This document shows positions 27,509 to 35,405 of a DNA stretch of 64,000 nucleotides, piece by piece. The first letter of the stretch is position 1, and every line of letters begins with the position of its first letter. The stretch comes from Puniceicoccaceae bacterium K14. GTDB taxonomy: Bacteria > Verrucomicrobiota > Verrucomicrobiia > Opitutales > Opitutaceae. Under the pieces are notes generated by a model. The model made no database searches and was not told the DNA's origin. It saw only the letters and a program-made list of their open reading frames with translations. The stretch lies in NCBI GenBank assembly GCA_022538095.1, contig JAKYXN010000017.1, positions 1 through 64,000 on the forward strand. The letters run 5' to 3'. Made by a program: the position numbers and the translations under genes.

Positions 27509-28369
27509 GGTCTCTCTTTACAAATGTCTGCTGTAGATCAATTATTTCAAGAAGATTTTGGGGAATCTGCGATATGGACTGTAAGCGTCATTCTTGAGAC
27601 AAACCGAAGCAATAAGCCGAGCGTTTATACACTAAGAAGTCGACTATAAGAGGTGGTGGTGAATTTAGATTGAAGTATTTCCATCTTCTTGGGCAATCAC
27701 TCCAGTAAAAACTTTAATCGTTTCTCTATCTGCTTCCTTTGGGGGCAGAGGCTTTTGCTCTTTGGAAGAAATCCTGAACTCGTTATTCATCCTTTGCATC
27801 GCCATTCTAATGCATACTGGAAAATGTGAACATTGGTTCTCCGGTTATACGGGTCTGTTTCAGACTGGGGGTAGAATACACAAGTGTCTTTTTTAGGCTC
27901 TCGACCTTGTGAATCCATTTGTTAGATACGATTCGCTGTTAAGTCGTTGTTGTAATGTCTTTTTCGAAGAGGAGAATATCGACTTCGCCAAGAACGAAGT
28001 CCGCTGGATGAAGAGCAAGCGAGTGATTATTCTTTAAGAACAGATTTTACACTTTGGACGCACTTATGTCGGATAGGGGCGTCCTTGGCTTTGGGCCAAA
28101 GGGCTATTGTGTACGAAATGTTTATTGTAAGAAGTCGCTCGGGGCAAAGGCTTGAAAGCTATTGAGAGGAAGGAACTACCGTATTGAGCAGAAACAGCGA
28201 GCTATGCTTATTCAATCCCGGTGCGTAATCGTAGGCTGGTTGTATTTATGTAAAAATTAAACAACTACTTTCGATGAAAAGATGTTTCCAAGTTCGTTGA
28301 ATGGTGATTTCTCATGTCCTGAGGTTCGTTTGCTTGTATTATGTGCGGCTTTGCGCAGCATATATTCCT
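27509..28369. other. Non-coding stretch between acnB and the lipoprotein gene
   Basis: No convincing gene is seen in these roughly 860 bases. Short open frames occur, for example about 43 codons ending near 28036 that read FFEEENIDFAKNEVRWMKSK, but none has recognisable homology or a clear start. A weak dyad (TTGGC/GCCAA) is at 28085-28099. The acnB promoter must lie in the left part on the minus strand, but no clear -35/-10 pair stands out. The region may include decayed coding sequence. Confidence 0.4.
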
Positions 28370-28876
28370 ATGCGAATACAGTCTCTTGCCTCTGTTTGTC
28401 TTATTATTCTCGGGCTCTTATTCACCGGTTGTACCGAAGATGCAAAGGAGGCGTTAGGAAAACTGCAGCCGATTAAATTTCCGCGGAGTACTTCGACTCG
28501 AACGGAAATCGGCTGGGAATTCCAAGGAATGATGTCCAATTGGGAAGCCTATGATATCGAAAAGGTAGAAATGGATTACGCTGTAGGCGATGGATTGGAG
28601 CCTCTTTGGACAAGCAATTTTGTGTTGCGCAACGCCACGACAGTTGACGCGACCTACAACCTAAGCTCTCTCAATACGTGGAAGTTTTTTGGTAACTCTG
28701 AGATGGATGCTATTATGAGTAAGCCGATCTTTGCCTACCGCTGGATCGTCACATACCGCTTAAGAAATGGTGGGGAAGAGGAATTGCAGGTTCAGAGCGG
28801 AATTTTCCAAATGGCTGATCTTGATTCCAGAGCTATCGGAAGCACGAGCAGAGATGTGCTGACGATCATGGAGTGA
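28370..28876 (+). CDS. Hypothetical lipoprotein
   Basis: Taking the ATG at 28370 gives 168 residues starting MRIQSLASVCLIILGLLFTG followed by Cys. This is a signal peptide with a lipobox (LFTGC), predicting a lipid-anchored envelope protein. The longer frame opening at 28301 would put a hydrophobic, less plausible extension before it. The mature part contains an 'Fxx..W' rich beta-type pattern (EIGWEFQGMMSNWEAYDIEK, RWIVTYRLRNGGEEELQVQ), with no family recognised. The function is unknown. Confidence 0.65.
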   Translation: MRIQSLASVCLIILGLLFTGCTEDAKEALGKLQPIKFPRSTSTRTEIGWEFQGMMSNWEAYDIEKVEMDYAVGDGLEPLWTSNFVLRNATTVDATYNLSSLNTWKFFGNSEMDAIMSKPIFAYRWIVTYRLRNGGEEELQVQSGIFQMADLDSRAIGSTSRDVLTIME

Positions 28877-28968
28877 TATCATAGCAAACTTTGTTGGTAC
28901 GATTATTTTGAATGCGGCATAATTTTATGCTAACTCTCGGATCCGCTTGGCTATCGAATCGAGCTGAT

Positions 28969-29322
28969 CTAGGCAAAGGAGCTTTGGCGGGCTCGTTCGA
29001 TGATGCTCCAGATTATATCGCTTCGCCCGGCTTCAATCAGTTCGAGGGGAGACTTGTTCTGGTAGTTCCTATTTGGCGTTGTAAGCCATAGAGAAATATT
29101 TTTTTGCTCCATTATGTCAGATAGACCAGCTAGGAGGCGGACGGCTTCTGCCAAGTTCCTTTTGGCTCCTTGAGACACGGTTCCGCTTTTTTCGAACTTG
29201 ATGACAGTTTCTCGTGAATTATTGCTTAATCTCGCGAATCCCCGCTGATCAAGGTGTACAGCCTTCCGGATTGTCTTTAGGGCTTTTGCGTTGAGAGTTG
29301 TAGTGTCGAGATCTGCTACCAT
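28969..29322 (-). CDS. Xre/DUF2384 antitoxin of a RES-Xre toxin-antitoxin pair
   Basis: This 117-residue protein has an N-terminal Xre-like helix-turn-helix (about residues 14-70, ALKTIRKAVHLDQRGFARLS then NSRETVIKFEKSG). Its C-terminus resembles the ParS/MbcA/Xre toxin-binding domain (DUF2384): LWLTTPNRNYQNKSPLELI followed by EAGRSDIIWSIIE. Such proteins neutralise RES-domain toxins, which deplete NAD+. The matching RES gene lies immediately upstream on the same strand but is broken, so this antitoxin is probably an orphan. A perfect dyad lies about 60 bases before its start, where autoregulation would act. Confidence 0.75.
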   Translation of the reverse strand: MVADLDTTTLNAKALKTIRKAVHLDQRGFARLSNNSRETVIKFEKSGTVSQGAKRNLAEAVRLLAGLSDIMEQKNISLWLTTPNRNYQNKSPLELIEAGRSDIIWSIIERARQSSFA

Positions 29323-29379
29323 GGCACGTTTTGTTGTTGGTAAAGACAGTCGACCACTTGTTGGGAAATATCAATTAGA

Positions 29380-29401
29380 AAAAGTGGAATTTTCCACTTT
29401 T
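29380..29401. promoter_or_regulatory. Perfect 10-base dyad before the antitoxin gene (candidate operator)
   Basis: AAAAGTGGAA at 29380-29389 and TTCCACTTTT at 29392-29401 are exact inverted complements separated by two bases. The dyad abuts the stop codon of the RES remnant and lies upstream of the antitoxin. Xre-type antitoxins bind such palindromes to repress their own operon, so an operator is a reasonable inference. Confidence 0.5.
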
Positions 29402-29830
29402 AAGGTTTTGAGAGGCCCAACCTCTCGGTTTTGCGGATATTTTGAGGGAAGATTACAAAGTTACTGCCGTTCGGCCGGTTCGCGGAAGAGGGAACGATGA
29501 GCCCTTCGTATTTGTGGTTCCAAGCGACGCGACCTAAAGCTTGGGTGATACTTTCGGCTTGCTCGAATTGATTTTGGTATTTCCAGTCGCATTCTAGAAT
29601 GGTTTTCAAGGTGATGCGGAGCCGTTGGCGAATTTTCCCATTCGTTAGATCGAGTAAGTTGGAGAATTCCGCATCTATGCCAATAAGTAGTCGAGGGAGG
29701 GAATGGTAGTCGGGGAGGAGGCCCCGTAGCGGCTTGCCTCGATTGCTTCTTGGAGAGCTGTTTCAGAGTCCTGTAAGTGCTTCGAAGTAAGATGGTCCTG
29801 TAGCACTGTAGGATAGCCAGAAGAACTTAA
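29400..29830 (-). pseudogene. Frameshifted RES-domain toxin remnant
   Basis: On the minus strand, the frame ending at 29400 reads LPRLLIGIDAEFSNLLDLT, then QALGRVAWNHKYEGLIVPSS and NGSNFVIFPQNI. These match the second half of the RES toxin domain. The first half lies in a different frame just upstream: GYPTVLQDHL and SETALQEAIEASRYG, matching the 'ETALAEA..ARYYG' block. The join is near 29720, where the frame must shift. The upstream frame is closed by a TAG at 29831-29833, and no intact N-terminus or start was found. RES toxins are NAD+ glycohydrolases or phosphorylases. This copy should be inactive unless the frameshift is a sequencing error. Confidence 0.7.
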
Positions 29831-29973
29831 CTAGAGCTTGTTGGAAGAGGCGTCATCCCGTTCTCATTACATAGGCTTCTTTTCATGGTGGAAAATAGCA
29901 ATATGGAAAGGAAGTGATGTCATCGAATAGTACCCTTAGTAAGGGGGACGTCGATTATGGGCGAGAATTTTTG

Positions 29974-30114
29974 TTAGATCGTATTCACTACCCAGAACAA
30001 GATAGGGACTGCATAGAGCCCGATAGCTACAGCAGTTATGCTTACTGTAAGGGCAGTTTCTTTGTCCCAAAAAGGAGGAACTTCAGGTGTGTGGGATTGA
30101 GTTTTGGTTGTCAT
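29974..30114 (-). CDS. Small single-helix membrane protein (uncertain)
   Basis: A 46-codon frame from an ATG at 30114 encodes a short polar N-terminus (MTTKTQSHTPEVPPFWDKET) followed by one hydrophobic helix (ALTVSITAVAIGLYAVPILF) and a short tail. The sharp division is typical of small membrane proteins. No family is recognised and the ribosome binding site is weak. A longer version from 30198 is possible but less natural. Confidence 0.35.
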   Translation of the reverse strand: MTTKTQSHTPEVPPFWDKETALTVSITAVAIGLYAVPILFWVVNTI

Positions 30115-30700
30115 TTTTTGCTCTTTAGTTCGTTTTGTTAAACTTTGGAATTTGAAAAATCCTAAGAGAACGGTTTTTCCGCATAATTCCAATAACATTT
30201 GATGGCTATTCTGCTTCGTAGACGCAACAGATGAAATGAAAGCTTCCTATGCTTCTGGATGTTTAGTGGAGGCTGAATGCAAAACTTATGACTGTAAAAT
30301 TTTGAGTGCGTTGATGTTTAGGGTGTAGCCGTTATTTTAATTTCGCTTGATGCTCGGTTTTACCGTACTCTTGTCTCCTATTTGTGAAAAAAACAGGCGG
30401 AGGCGAAAATAACTTTTCGGTTTATTTATAATCAAAATTGCTATGAGAAATAGCGAAAAATAATCCTTTTGAAGCGGTGCTAGGCATTGTTCTACGAGGA
30501 TAGCTGTAGTATCCTAGTATACCGAAAAGAATGGATGATGTCTCTACGAAATGTATACTTGGCTCAGCTTTTGGAGTGAGTTCCGGAGTTGAAAGATTTA
30601 ATGGAGTAGTGAATTGATCGGCTAAAATGGTTAAGCTAATATCTGGTGCTTTGAAGAAGGCGCCATTGGAGAGCTAAAATAAAATACTAATATTGTGGAT
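30115..30700. other. Non-coding stretch between the small membrane protein and the Gld-like operon
   Basis: I see no gene in these 590 AT-rich bases. A short hairpin (AGGATA/TATCCT around a 7-base loop) lies at 30497-30515. The right end runs into the terminator of the neighbouring minus-strand operon. Confidence 0.4.
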
Positions 30701-30738
30701 AAAAAAGACTGGAATTGGCAGAGGCCATTTCCAGTCTT
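30701..30738 (-). terminator. Rho-independent terminator of the Gld-like operon
   Basis: AAGACTGGAA (30705-30714) pairs with TTCCAGTCTT (30729-30738), with an inner TGGC/GCCA stem. Read on the minus strand the stem is followed by six T's (A-run at 30701-30706). It lies about 55 bases beyond the last gene of the operon. Confidence 0.85.
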
Positions 30739-30792
30739 GTAGTTGAAAATTAATGTTAGGATTATGCGTTTGTCTTTTTTAGAAAACGATCA

Positions 30793-31893
30793 TTATTCAA
30801 CTGTGCTTCCTTCGGGCTGCTCTGTCTCTTCTTCTGTTGAATCCTCTTTTGGCTCCTCTATGGATATTTCTTCCGTGAGATCTGAGATTGATTTAACGAG
30901 GTTCGTGAATAGGTAGGACGAAACTTCGAAAGCGGCTTTATCCATATATTGATTTATAGGTGCACCGTCTTCTGAGGACGTAATCTTTATGAATACAGGT
31001 CCCGCCGGTTCTGTTGCGGGTTCGCTGTCTTCTTTGTCGCTACCGTTGCCCAGAACGACTTCGGGTTTACGACCTATCACGATAGAGTAGGCTGTGCCAT
31101 CAGCCTGTTTGAAAGAGAACGAACGATTGTATTGTTTCGCAGTTTGAACTTTTTCATCGTCGATTTCAGCTAGGTCGGTAAAACGAATTGTCTCTAACTG
31201 TTTTAACAATGATTCGACAGCGTCTTGCTTTATGGAGCGATTTGTTTGAGCTAAGGGTGAGATCTCAGCCCAGTCGCTTTCGGAGTCTACTCGGTTGAGG
31301 TTGAGCGATTCTCCTTCCACCGTGCTCAAGTTAAATTCAGTAAGCGAGTCGGTCTCAATCGAGATAAGCTCCTTGCTGAGCCAGTTCAAGGGTGTGGATT
31401 CAAGGCGTATTGCTGTGTCGACGAGGTACGCTTTTTCTTCATTTCCAAACCTAATAATTTGGCGACCATTGTCTGCGTTCTTACCGATTTCAATGGTTTG
31501 AATAAGATCTCCCTTTGTATCCAAAAAGGATAGCGTTTCGTTTCCTTCTAGGCCCAAATCGGACAATCGATCTTTGTTACTTGTAGCTAGACGTATGACT
31601 TCAACTTTGGTGATTTCGTTTATGAGGTTCGATAGCTTGGAAAAGTCAATTGGCATCGAATAACGTTCTTCGAGGAGCCACTGATTTTCTGCTTGATCGA
31701 GTTTTAAGGTGATATCGGAATCATTCGAAGAAATATTTACCGACCCCAAGGGGCTTAATGATTCTTGAGTAATAACTTTTGTTTCGATTCGATCATCGGT
31801 TTTTGTCTTCGAATTCGGGTTTCCTGTCAGGAGAATTATAGCAGAAATCGCGAATAAGACGCCTGCACTGATGTATAAGTTTTTAATATTCAT
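30793..31893 (-). CDS. DUF4340 domain-containing membrane-anchored protein
   Basis: The protein (366 residues) has an N-terminal transmembrane anchor (MNIKNLYISAGVLFAISAII) and an extracytoplasmic region resembling DUF4340, with the repeated pattern SNDSDITLKLDQAENQWLLE followed later by DSDWAEISPLAQ. Proteins of this type are encoded at the end of Gld-like ABC transporter operons, as here, 8 bases after the GldG-like gene. The acidic C-terminus is rich in Glu (EEPKEDSTEEETEQPEG). The biochemical role is unknown. Confidence 0.75.
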   Translation of the reverse strand: MNIKNLYISAGVLFAISAIILLTGNPNSKTKTDDRIETKVITQESLSPLGSVNISSNDSDITLKLDQAENQWLLEERYSMPIDFSKLSNLINEITKVEVIRLATSNKDRLSDLGLEGNETLSFLDTKGDLIQTIEIGKNADNGRQIIRFGNEEKAYLVDTAIRLESTPLNWLSKELISIETDSLTEFNLSTVEGESLNLNRVDSESDWAEISPLAQTNRSIKQDAVESLLKQLETIRFTDLAEIDDEKVQTAKQYNRSFSFKQADGTAYSIVIGRKPEVVLGNGSDKEDSEPATEPAGPVFIKITSSEDGAPINQYMDKAAFEVSSYLFTNLVKSISDLTEEISIEEPKEDSTEEETEQPEGSTVE

Positions 31894-31901
31894 CTTATTT
31901 C

Positions 31902-33755
31902 CTAAATTTTTCTTTGCTTGCGGGCTTTAAAGAAGAGAATTCCAAATATCGTTAGAGCGATAGGAGCCCAGAGGAGGTTAGCGGTCGCCAATGTTGTGCC
32001 TAAATTTTCAATACGGCTTCTCATGTTTCTTCTAATGTTTCGAATTTCTCCATTGAGAGCGGCCTCTTGTTCGCGGAATTCGCTAAGTGACTTTTCTAGT
32101 TCGGGTGAGGCCACTATAAGCCCGCTGCCTTGTTGCGTTTGCAATATTTCTTGGATTTGAGTTTGGATTTCACGTTGTTGGTCTTCCATTTCTTGGAGCT
32201 TGGCTTGGAAGGCTTGTTGAGCTTCGACTTCCATTGCATCAACTACGGTAAAGCTCCGTGTCTTTGTCCCTTTACTACGAATACCAATCAAATCTTCGCT
32301 TCCTGCTAGGTAATCAACGTAGTTTGATGCGAGCTGTTGATTGTTGTTGATTGGTTGAATGGCTGTCATTCCAAGGAAGTTTTGGCGTTGAAGCGAGAAC
32401 TGGTCGAGTAACCAATCTGTATCGCCAATTACGAATACATTGCTTTTGCCCTCTGTTAGAGTGTCTTGAGAGTTATCCGTGTTATCATCTTCCTCATCGT
32501 TGTTTGGTGAGGTTGGTTTCCCATTGGGGAAGGCCGTCTTGAAGGTTCCGCTTAATTGGGCGGCTACCACGAATGACTCGTCGCTAGCTTGCATCTGACG
32601 CATTGCTTGGGCAGGTTGCATAAATGCAAGCATCATGGAGTTGATCGTTCCTACGTTTTCGCTTGATGTGAGTAGAGGGGTGAGCTCTAGCTCACTCGAT
32701 TCTTCTAATGAGAAAGAACCTGCTTCGAGTAAGAGGAGGTCTTCGAGTTCACCGAGTGGAAGAATGGCGTTGTCCATGTTCTCTGTGCCGAACCTTAACC
32801 AAGTTGGTTCTGCTCTCCCGGGCTGAGTGAAGGCCAAATCTTTATCTGCGATTACATTTCCTGAATCAAAGCTAAGTCCCCAAGTAGAGAACAAGGTTTC
32901 CAATGTGCTGGAATTGCCACCACCTTGTTGACCAAACATGTGATTTTGACTGTTTTGAGATCGCATTAAAAGTGACGAGGGATCGACGGCTATGAAAGCG
33001 GGCTTACCTGCTAGGATTAATTGATCGATTTCAAAGAGTAACTGATCGTCCAATGCTTGCGGGTGGATAATCATTAGCATGTCGATGTCCTCAGGGAGAG
33101 ACTGAGCCGTCTCTTCAATTGTTACTAAGTCGTACTGAGATGTGAGTGACTCGACAATGTATTGAGATTGTTGTGTTGGTTGCCCGGGCATTTGAAATAG
33201 GGGGGCTTGTAATGGGAGGCCACTTAAGAAACCCAATCGTGGTTTACTTATCAGCTGAGCTTCGTAAATGAGTTTGGATAGGTCGTGCTCAAGGAAGTCT
33301 TCTTTGTTTATGTCGAAAAAGGCTATTGTCTTTTCTACGTCTCCTTGGCTCGCCACTAGTCCAAGATAAACCTGATCTCCTGAAACTGAGACAGAGGCTC
33401 CTTGTAGGCCGGAAGCGATAGCATTTTCCTCTTCCTTAGAATCCGGTTCTGGTGAAAGGATATTGAGGATGAGCTTATTTTTCGAGGCCTTGACATACTG
33501 CTTTAGCATCTGCTCGATTCGCGATGCAAAATTTTTGTATTGGATAGGCAAGTCTTCGTTGCCTCTCGTGTAGTAGAAGTCGAGCGTGACAGGTTCTTCG
33601 ATTTTAGAAATGAGAGATTTGCTGTTCTTGGAAAGCGTATAGCTTTTCTCTGCGCTAAAGTCGAAGCGTAATGGAATAGATGATATAATAAAGTGAAGGA
33701 GAAGGGCGTTGATAAGTATCAGCGCTCCAGCATGAATTTTTTGTCCTGTTTTCAT
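31902..33755 (-). CDS. GldG-like ABC transporter auxiliary protein
   Basis: This 617-residue protein has one transmembrane helix at the N-terminus (ALILINALLLHFIISSIPL) and another near the C-terminus (NLLWAPIALTIFGILFFKAR). The large extracytoplasmic region between them contains the ABC_transp_aux (GldG) pattern: YTLSKNSKSLISKIEEPVTL, LPEDIDMLMIIHPQALDDQ and PAFIAVDPSSLLMRSQ. A coiled-coil stretch (about residues 520-590) precedes the last helix. In Bacteroidetes GldA, GldF and GldG are needed for gliding, but such operons also occur in non-gliding bacteria with an unknown role. Confidence 0.82.
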   Translation of the reverse strand: MKTGQKIHAGALILINALLLHFIISSIPLRFDFSAEKSYTLSKNSKSLISKIEEPVTLDFYYTRGNEDLPIQYKNFASRIEQMLKQYVKASKNKLILNILSPEPDSKEEENAIASGLQGASVSVSGDQVYLGLVASQGDVEKTIAFFDINKEDFLEHDLSKLIYEAQLISKPRLGFLSGLPLQAPLFQMPGQPTQQSQYIVESLTSQYDLVTIEETAQSLPEDIDMLMIIHPQALDDQLLFEIDQLILAGKPAFIAVDPSSLLMRSQNSQNHMFGQQGGGNSSTLETLFSTWGLSFDSGNVIADKDLAFTQPGRAEPTWLRFGTENMDNAILPLGELEDLLLLEAGSFSLEESSELELTPLLTSSENVGTINSMMLAFMQPAQAMRQMQASDESFVVAAQLSGTFKTAFPNGKPTSPNNDEEDDNTDNSQDTLTEGKSNVFVIGDTDWLLDQFSLQRQNFLGMTAIQPINNNQQLASNYVDYLAGSEDLIGIRSKGTKTRSFTVVDAMEVEAQQAFQAKLQEMEDQQREIQTQIQEILQTQQGSGLIVASPELEKSLSEFREQEAALNGEIRNIRRNMRSRIENLGTTLATANLLWAPIALTIFGILFFKARKQRKI

Positions 33756-33774
33756 TGCTTGGGTTTCCTGATGT

Positions 33775-34491
33775 TTATCGTTTTAGAATAATTATATTGA
33801 TAGCTAAGAAGGCCGCTGTCGTCGTTAGAAAGAACGATAGGGCTGCGAGCTCGATTAACCCGCGAGTCATAGTTTGAAAATGTATCAAATAACTGAAGTT
33901 ACTGACTACGTTTGCAATTGCAGTGGGCAGTTTGTTGACAAGTGATGCGAGAAACTGAGAACCCAATACTGTAGCAAAGAAGCAAATGAGAACGCTGATT
34001 ACGAATGCGATCACTTGGTTTTTAGTCATCGCGGAGCACAAGGAACTAATCGAGAGGAAGGACCCAGCGATTAACAAACATGCGAAGTAACCGGAGATGA
34101 TTTTCCCCCAATCTGGATCGCCTAGATAACCTGTTGTGATGGCGAGGGAGAAGGTTAAGCCAAGAGCGATTCCGATGAAGCCCCATGCTGCAAGAAATTT
34201 TGCGATAACTGCAGAACTAATAGAAATAGGAAGGGTCATTAACAATTCGATACTGCCAGATCTATTTTCCTCTGCCCACAGTCTCATTCCCGTCGCTGGA
34301 ATAAAGAATAGAAATATCCAAGGCACGAACGAGAAAAATATGTCTAGAGATGCTTGGTTGCTTCTGTAGTAGCCGCTGAAGAAGGCGAGACCGACTGCGA
34401 GCAAGTGGAAAACGGCTAGGATTACATAGCCAACAGGAGAACGGAAATAGCCTAAGAACTCCTTTTTGAGAATGGGTAAGAGTGTGTTCAT
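33775..34491 (-). CDS. ABC-2 type transporter permease (GldF-like)
   Basis: This 238-residue inner-membrane protein has about six helices and the ABC-2 permease pattern: LKKEFLGYFRSPVGYVIL at the start, a helix ending FIPATGMRLWAEENRSGSIE, and LLMTLPISISSAVIAKFLAA. Its start overlaps the stop of the ATPase gene by four bases (ATGA), a strong indication of coupled translation. It would form the membrane pore of the Gld-like transporter. Confidence 0.87.
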   Translation of the reverse strand: MNTLLPILKKEFLGYFRSPVGYVILAVFHLLAVGLAFFSGYYRSNQASLDIFFSFVPWIFLFFIPATGMRLWAEENRSGSIELLMTLPISISSAVIAKFLAAWGFIGIALGLTFSLAITTGYLGDPDWGKIISGYFACLLIAGSFLSISSLCSAMTKNQVIAFVISVLICFFATVLGSQFLASLVNKLPTAIANVVSNFSYLIHFQTMTRGLIELAALSFFLTTTAAFLAINIIILKR

Positions 34492-35216
34492 GCGTAACTG
34501 TTCTTATTGGTTAGTTCTCTAAATATTTCATCGATTTTTGCGCCAGGCTTGCGGGCCTTAAAATCTTCTGGGGATTCGTCCACGACTACGCGCCCTTCAT
34601 CCACGATTATGACGCGTGTGCATATCGCCTCGACTTCTTCCAAAATATGAGTGGATAGAATGATCGCTTTGTTCTCGGCCATTCCCTTGATCAGCTTACG
34701 AACCTCGTATTTTTGATTTGGGTCCAGTCCGTCTGTAGGTTCATCGAGGATGAGTACTGAGGGATCGTGTAAGATCGCTTGTGCGAGCCCAACACGCTGA
34801 CGGTAACCTTTGGAAAGGGTTTCAATTGTTTGCCCTTGGACCTTTTGGAGATGGCACTTTATGATGACATCGCCTAGCCTATCACTGATCTCATCCTTTG
34901 CTGTTATTCCGCGAGCTTCTGCAACGTAGGTCAAAAATTCGACTACGGTCATTTCTGGATACGCCGCGCTGCTTTCAGGCAGATAGCCAACACGCTTTTT
35001 GACTTCGATTGGATGCGTTTGCACATCGAATCCTTGTACTCGCGCTGTGCCGGATGTCGGGGAGAGGTATCCGGTAATCATTTTCATTGTGGTGGATTTG
35101 CCTGCGCCGTTCGGTCCGAGAAAGCCAAGGATTTCCCCTTTCTCGATAGTGAAAGAAACACCTTTGACGGCTTGCAGGCTTCCATAGCTCTTTTTAAGAT
35201 TATCTACTTCAACCAT
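34488..35216 (-). CDS. ABC transporter ATP-binding protein (GldA-like)
   Basis: This 242-residue ATPase has the Walker A GPNGAGKST, the signature LSKGYRQRVGLAQ, the Walker B VLILDEPTDGLDPNQ, and the switch His in ILSTHILEEVE. It is the first gene of a four-gene operon with a GldF-like permease, a GldG-like protein and a DUF4340 protein. The family energises export or membrane remodelling; the substrate is unknown. Confidence 0.92.
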   Translation of the reverse strand: MVEVDNLKKSYGSLQAVKGVSFTIEKGEILGFLGPNGAGKSTTMKMITGYLSPTSGTARVQGFDVQTHPIEVKKRVGYLPESSAAYPEMTVVEFLTYVAEARGITAKDEISDRLGDVIIKCHLQKVQGQTIETLSKGYRQRVGLAQAILHDPSVLILDEPTDGLDPNQKYEVRKLIKGMAENKAIILSTHILEEVEAICTRVIIVDEGRVVVDESPEDFKARKPGAKIDEIFRELTNKNSYA

Positions 35217-35405
35217 TTTTAATTTGGGATTTTGTTAGGGTTCAAAAGGACGAGAATCGCTAAATTTTGTTCCAAATTTAGGATCTTTCCTTTGAAGAAA
35301 TTGAGATAGTAAGAGCTCGAAAAAAATCAAGCGCTCTTTGGGAAAAAAATCAGGAGATTTCTAATTGTCTGGAATAGCCAACTTTAAAGACCTTTACGCA
35401 TTTAT

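Noticed and set aside
27509-28369. Hidden gene or transposase remnant before the lipoprotein gene
   Set aside because: Only frames of fewer than about 65 codons are present and none matches a family I know. It is left as a non-coding stretch.
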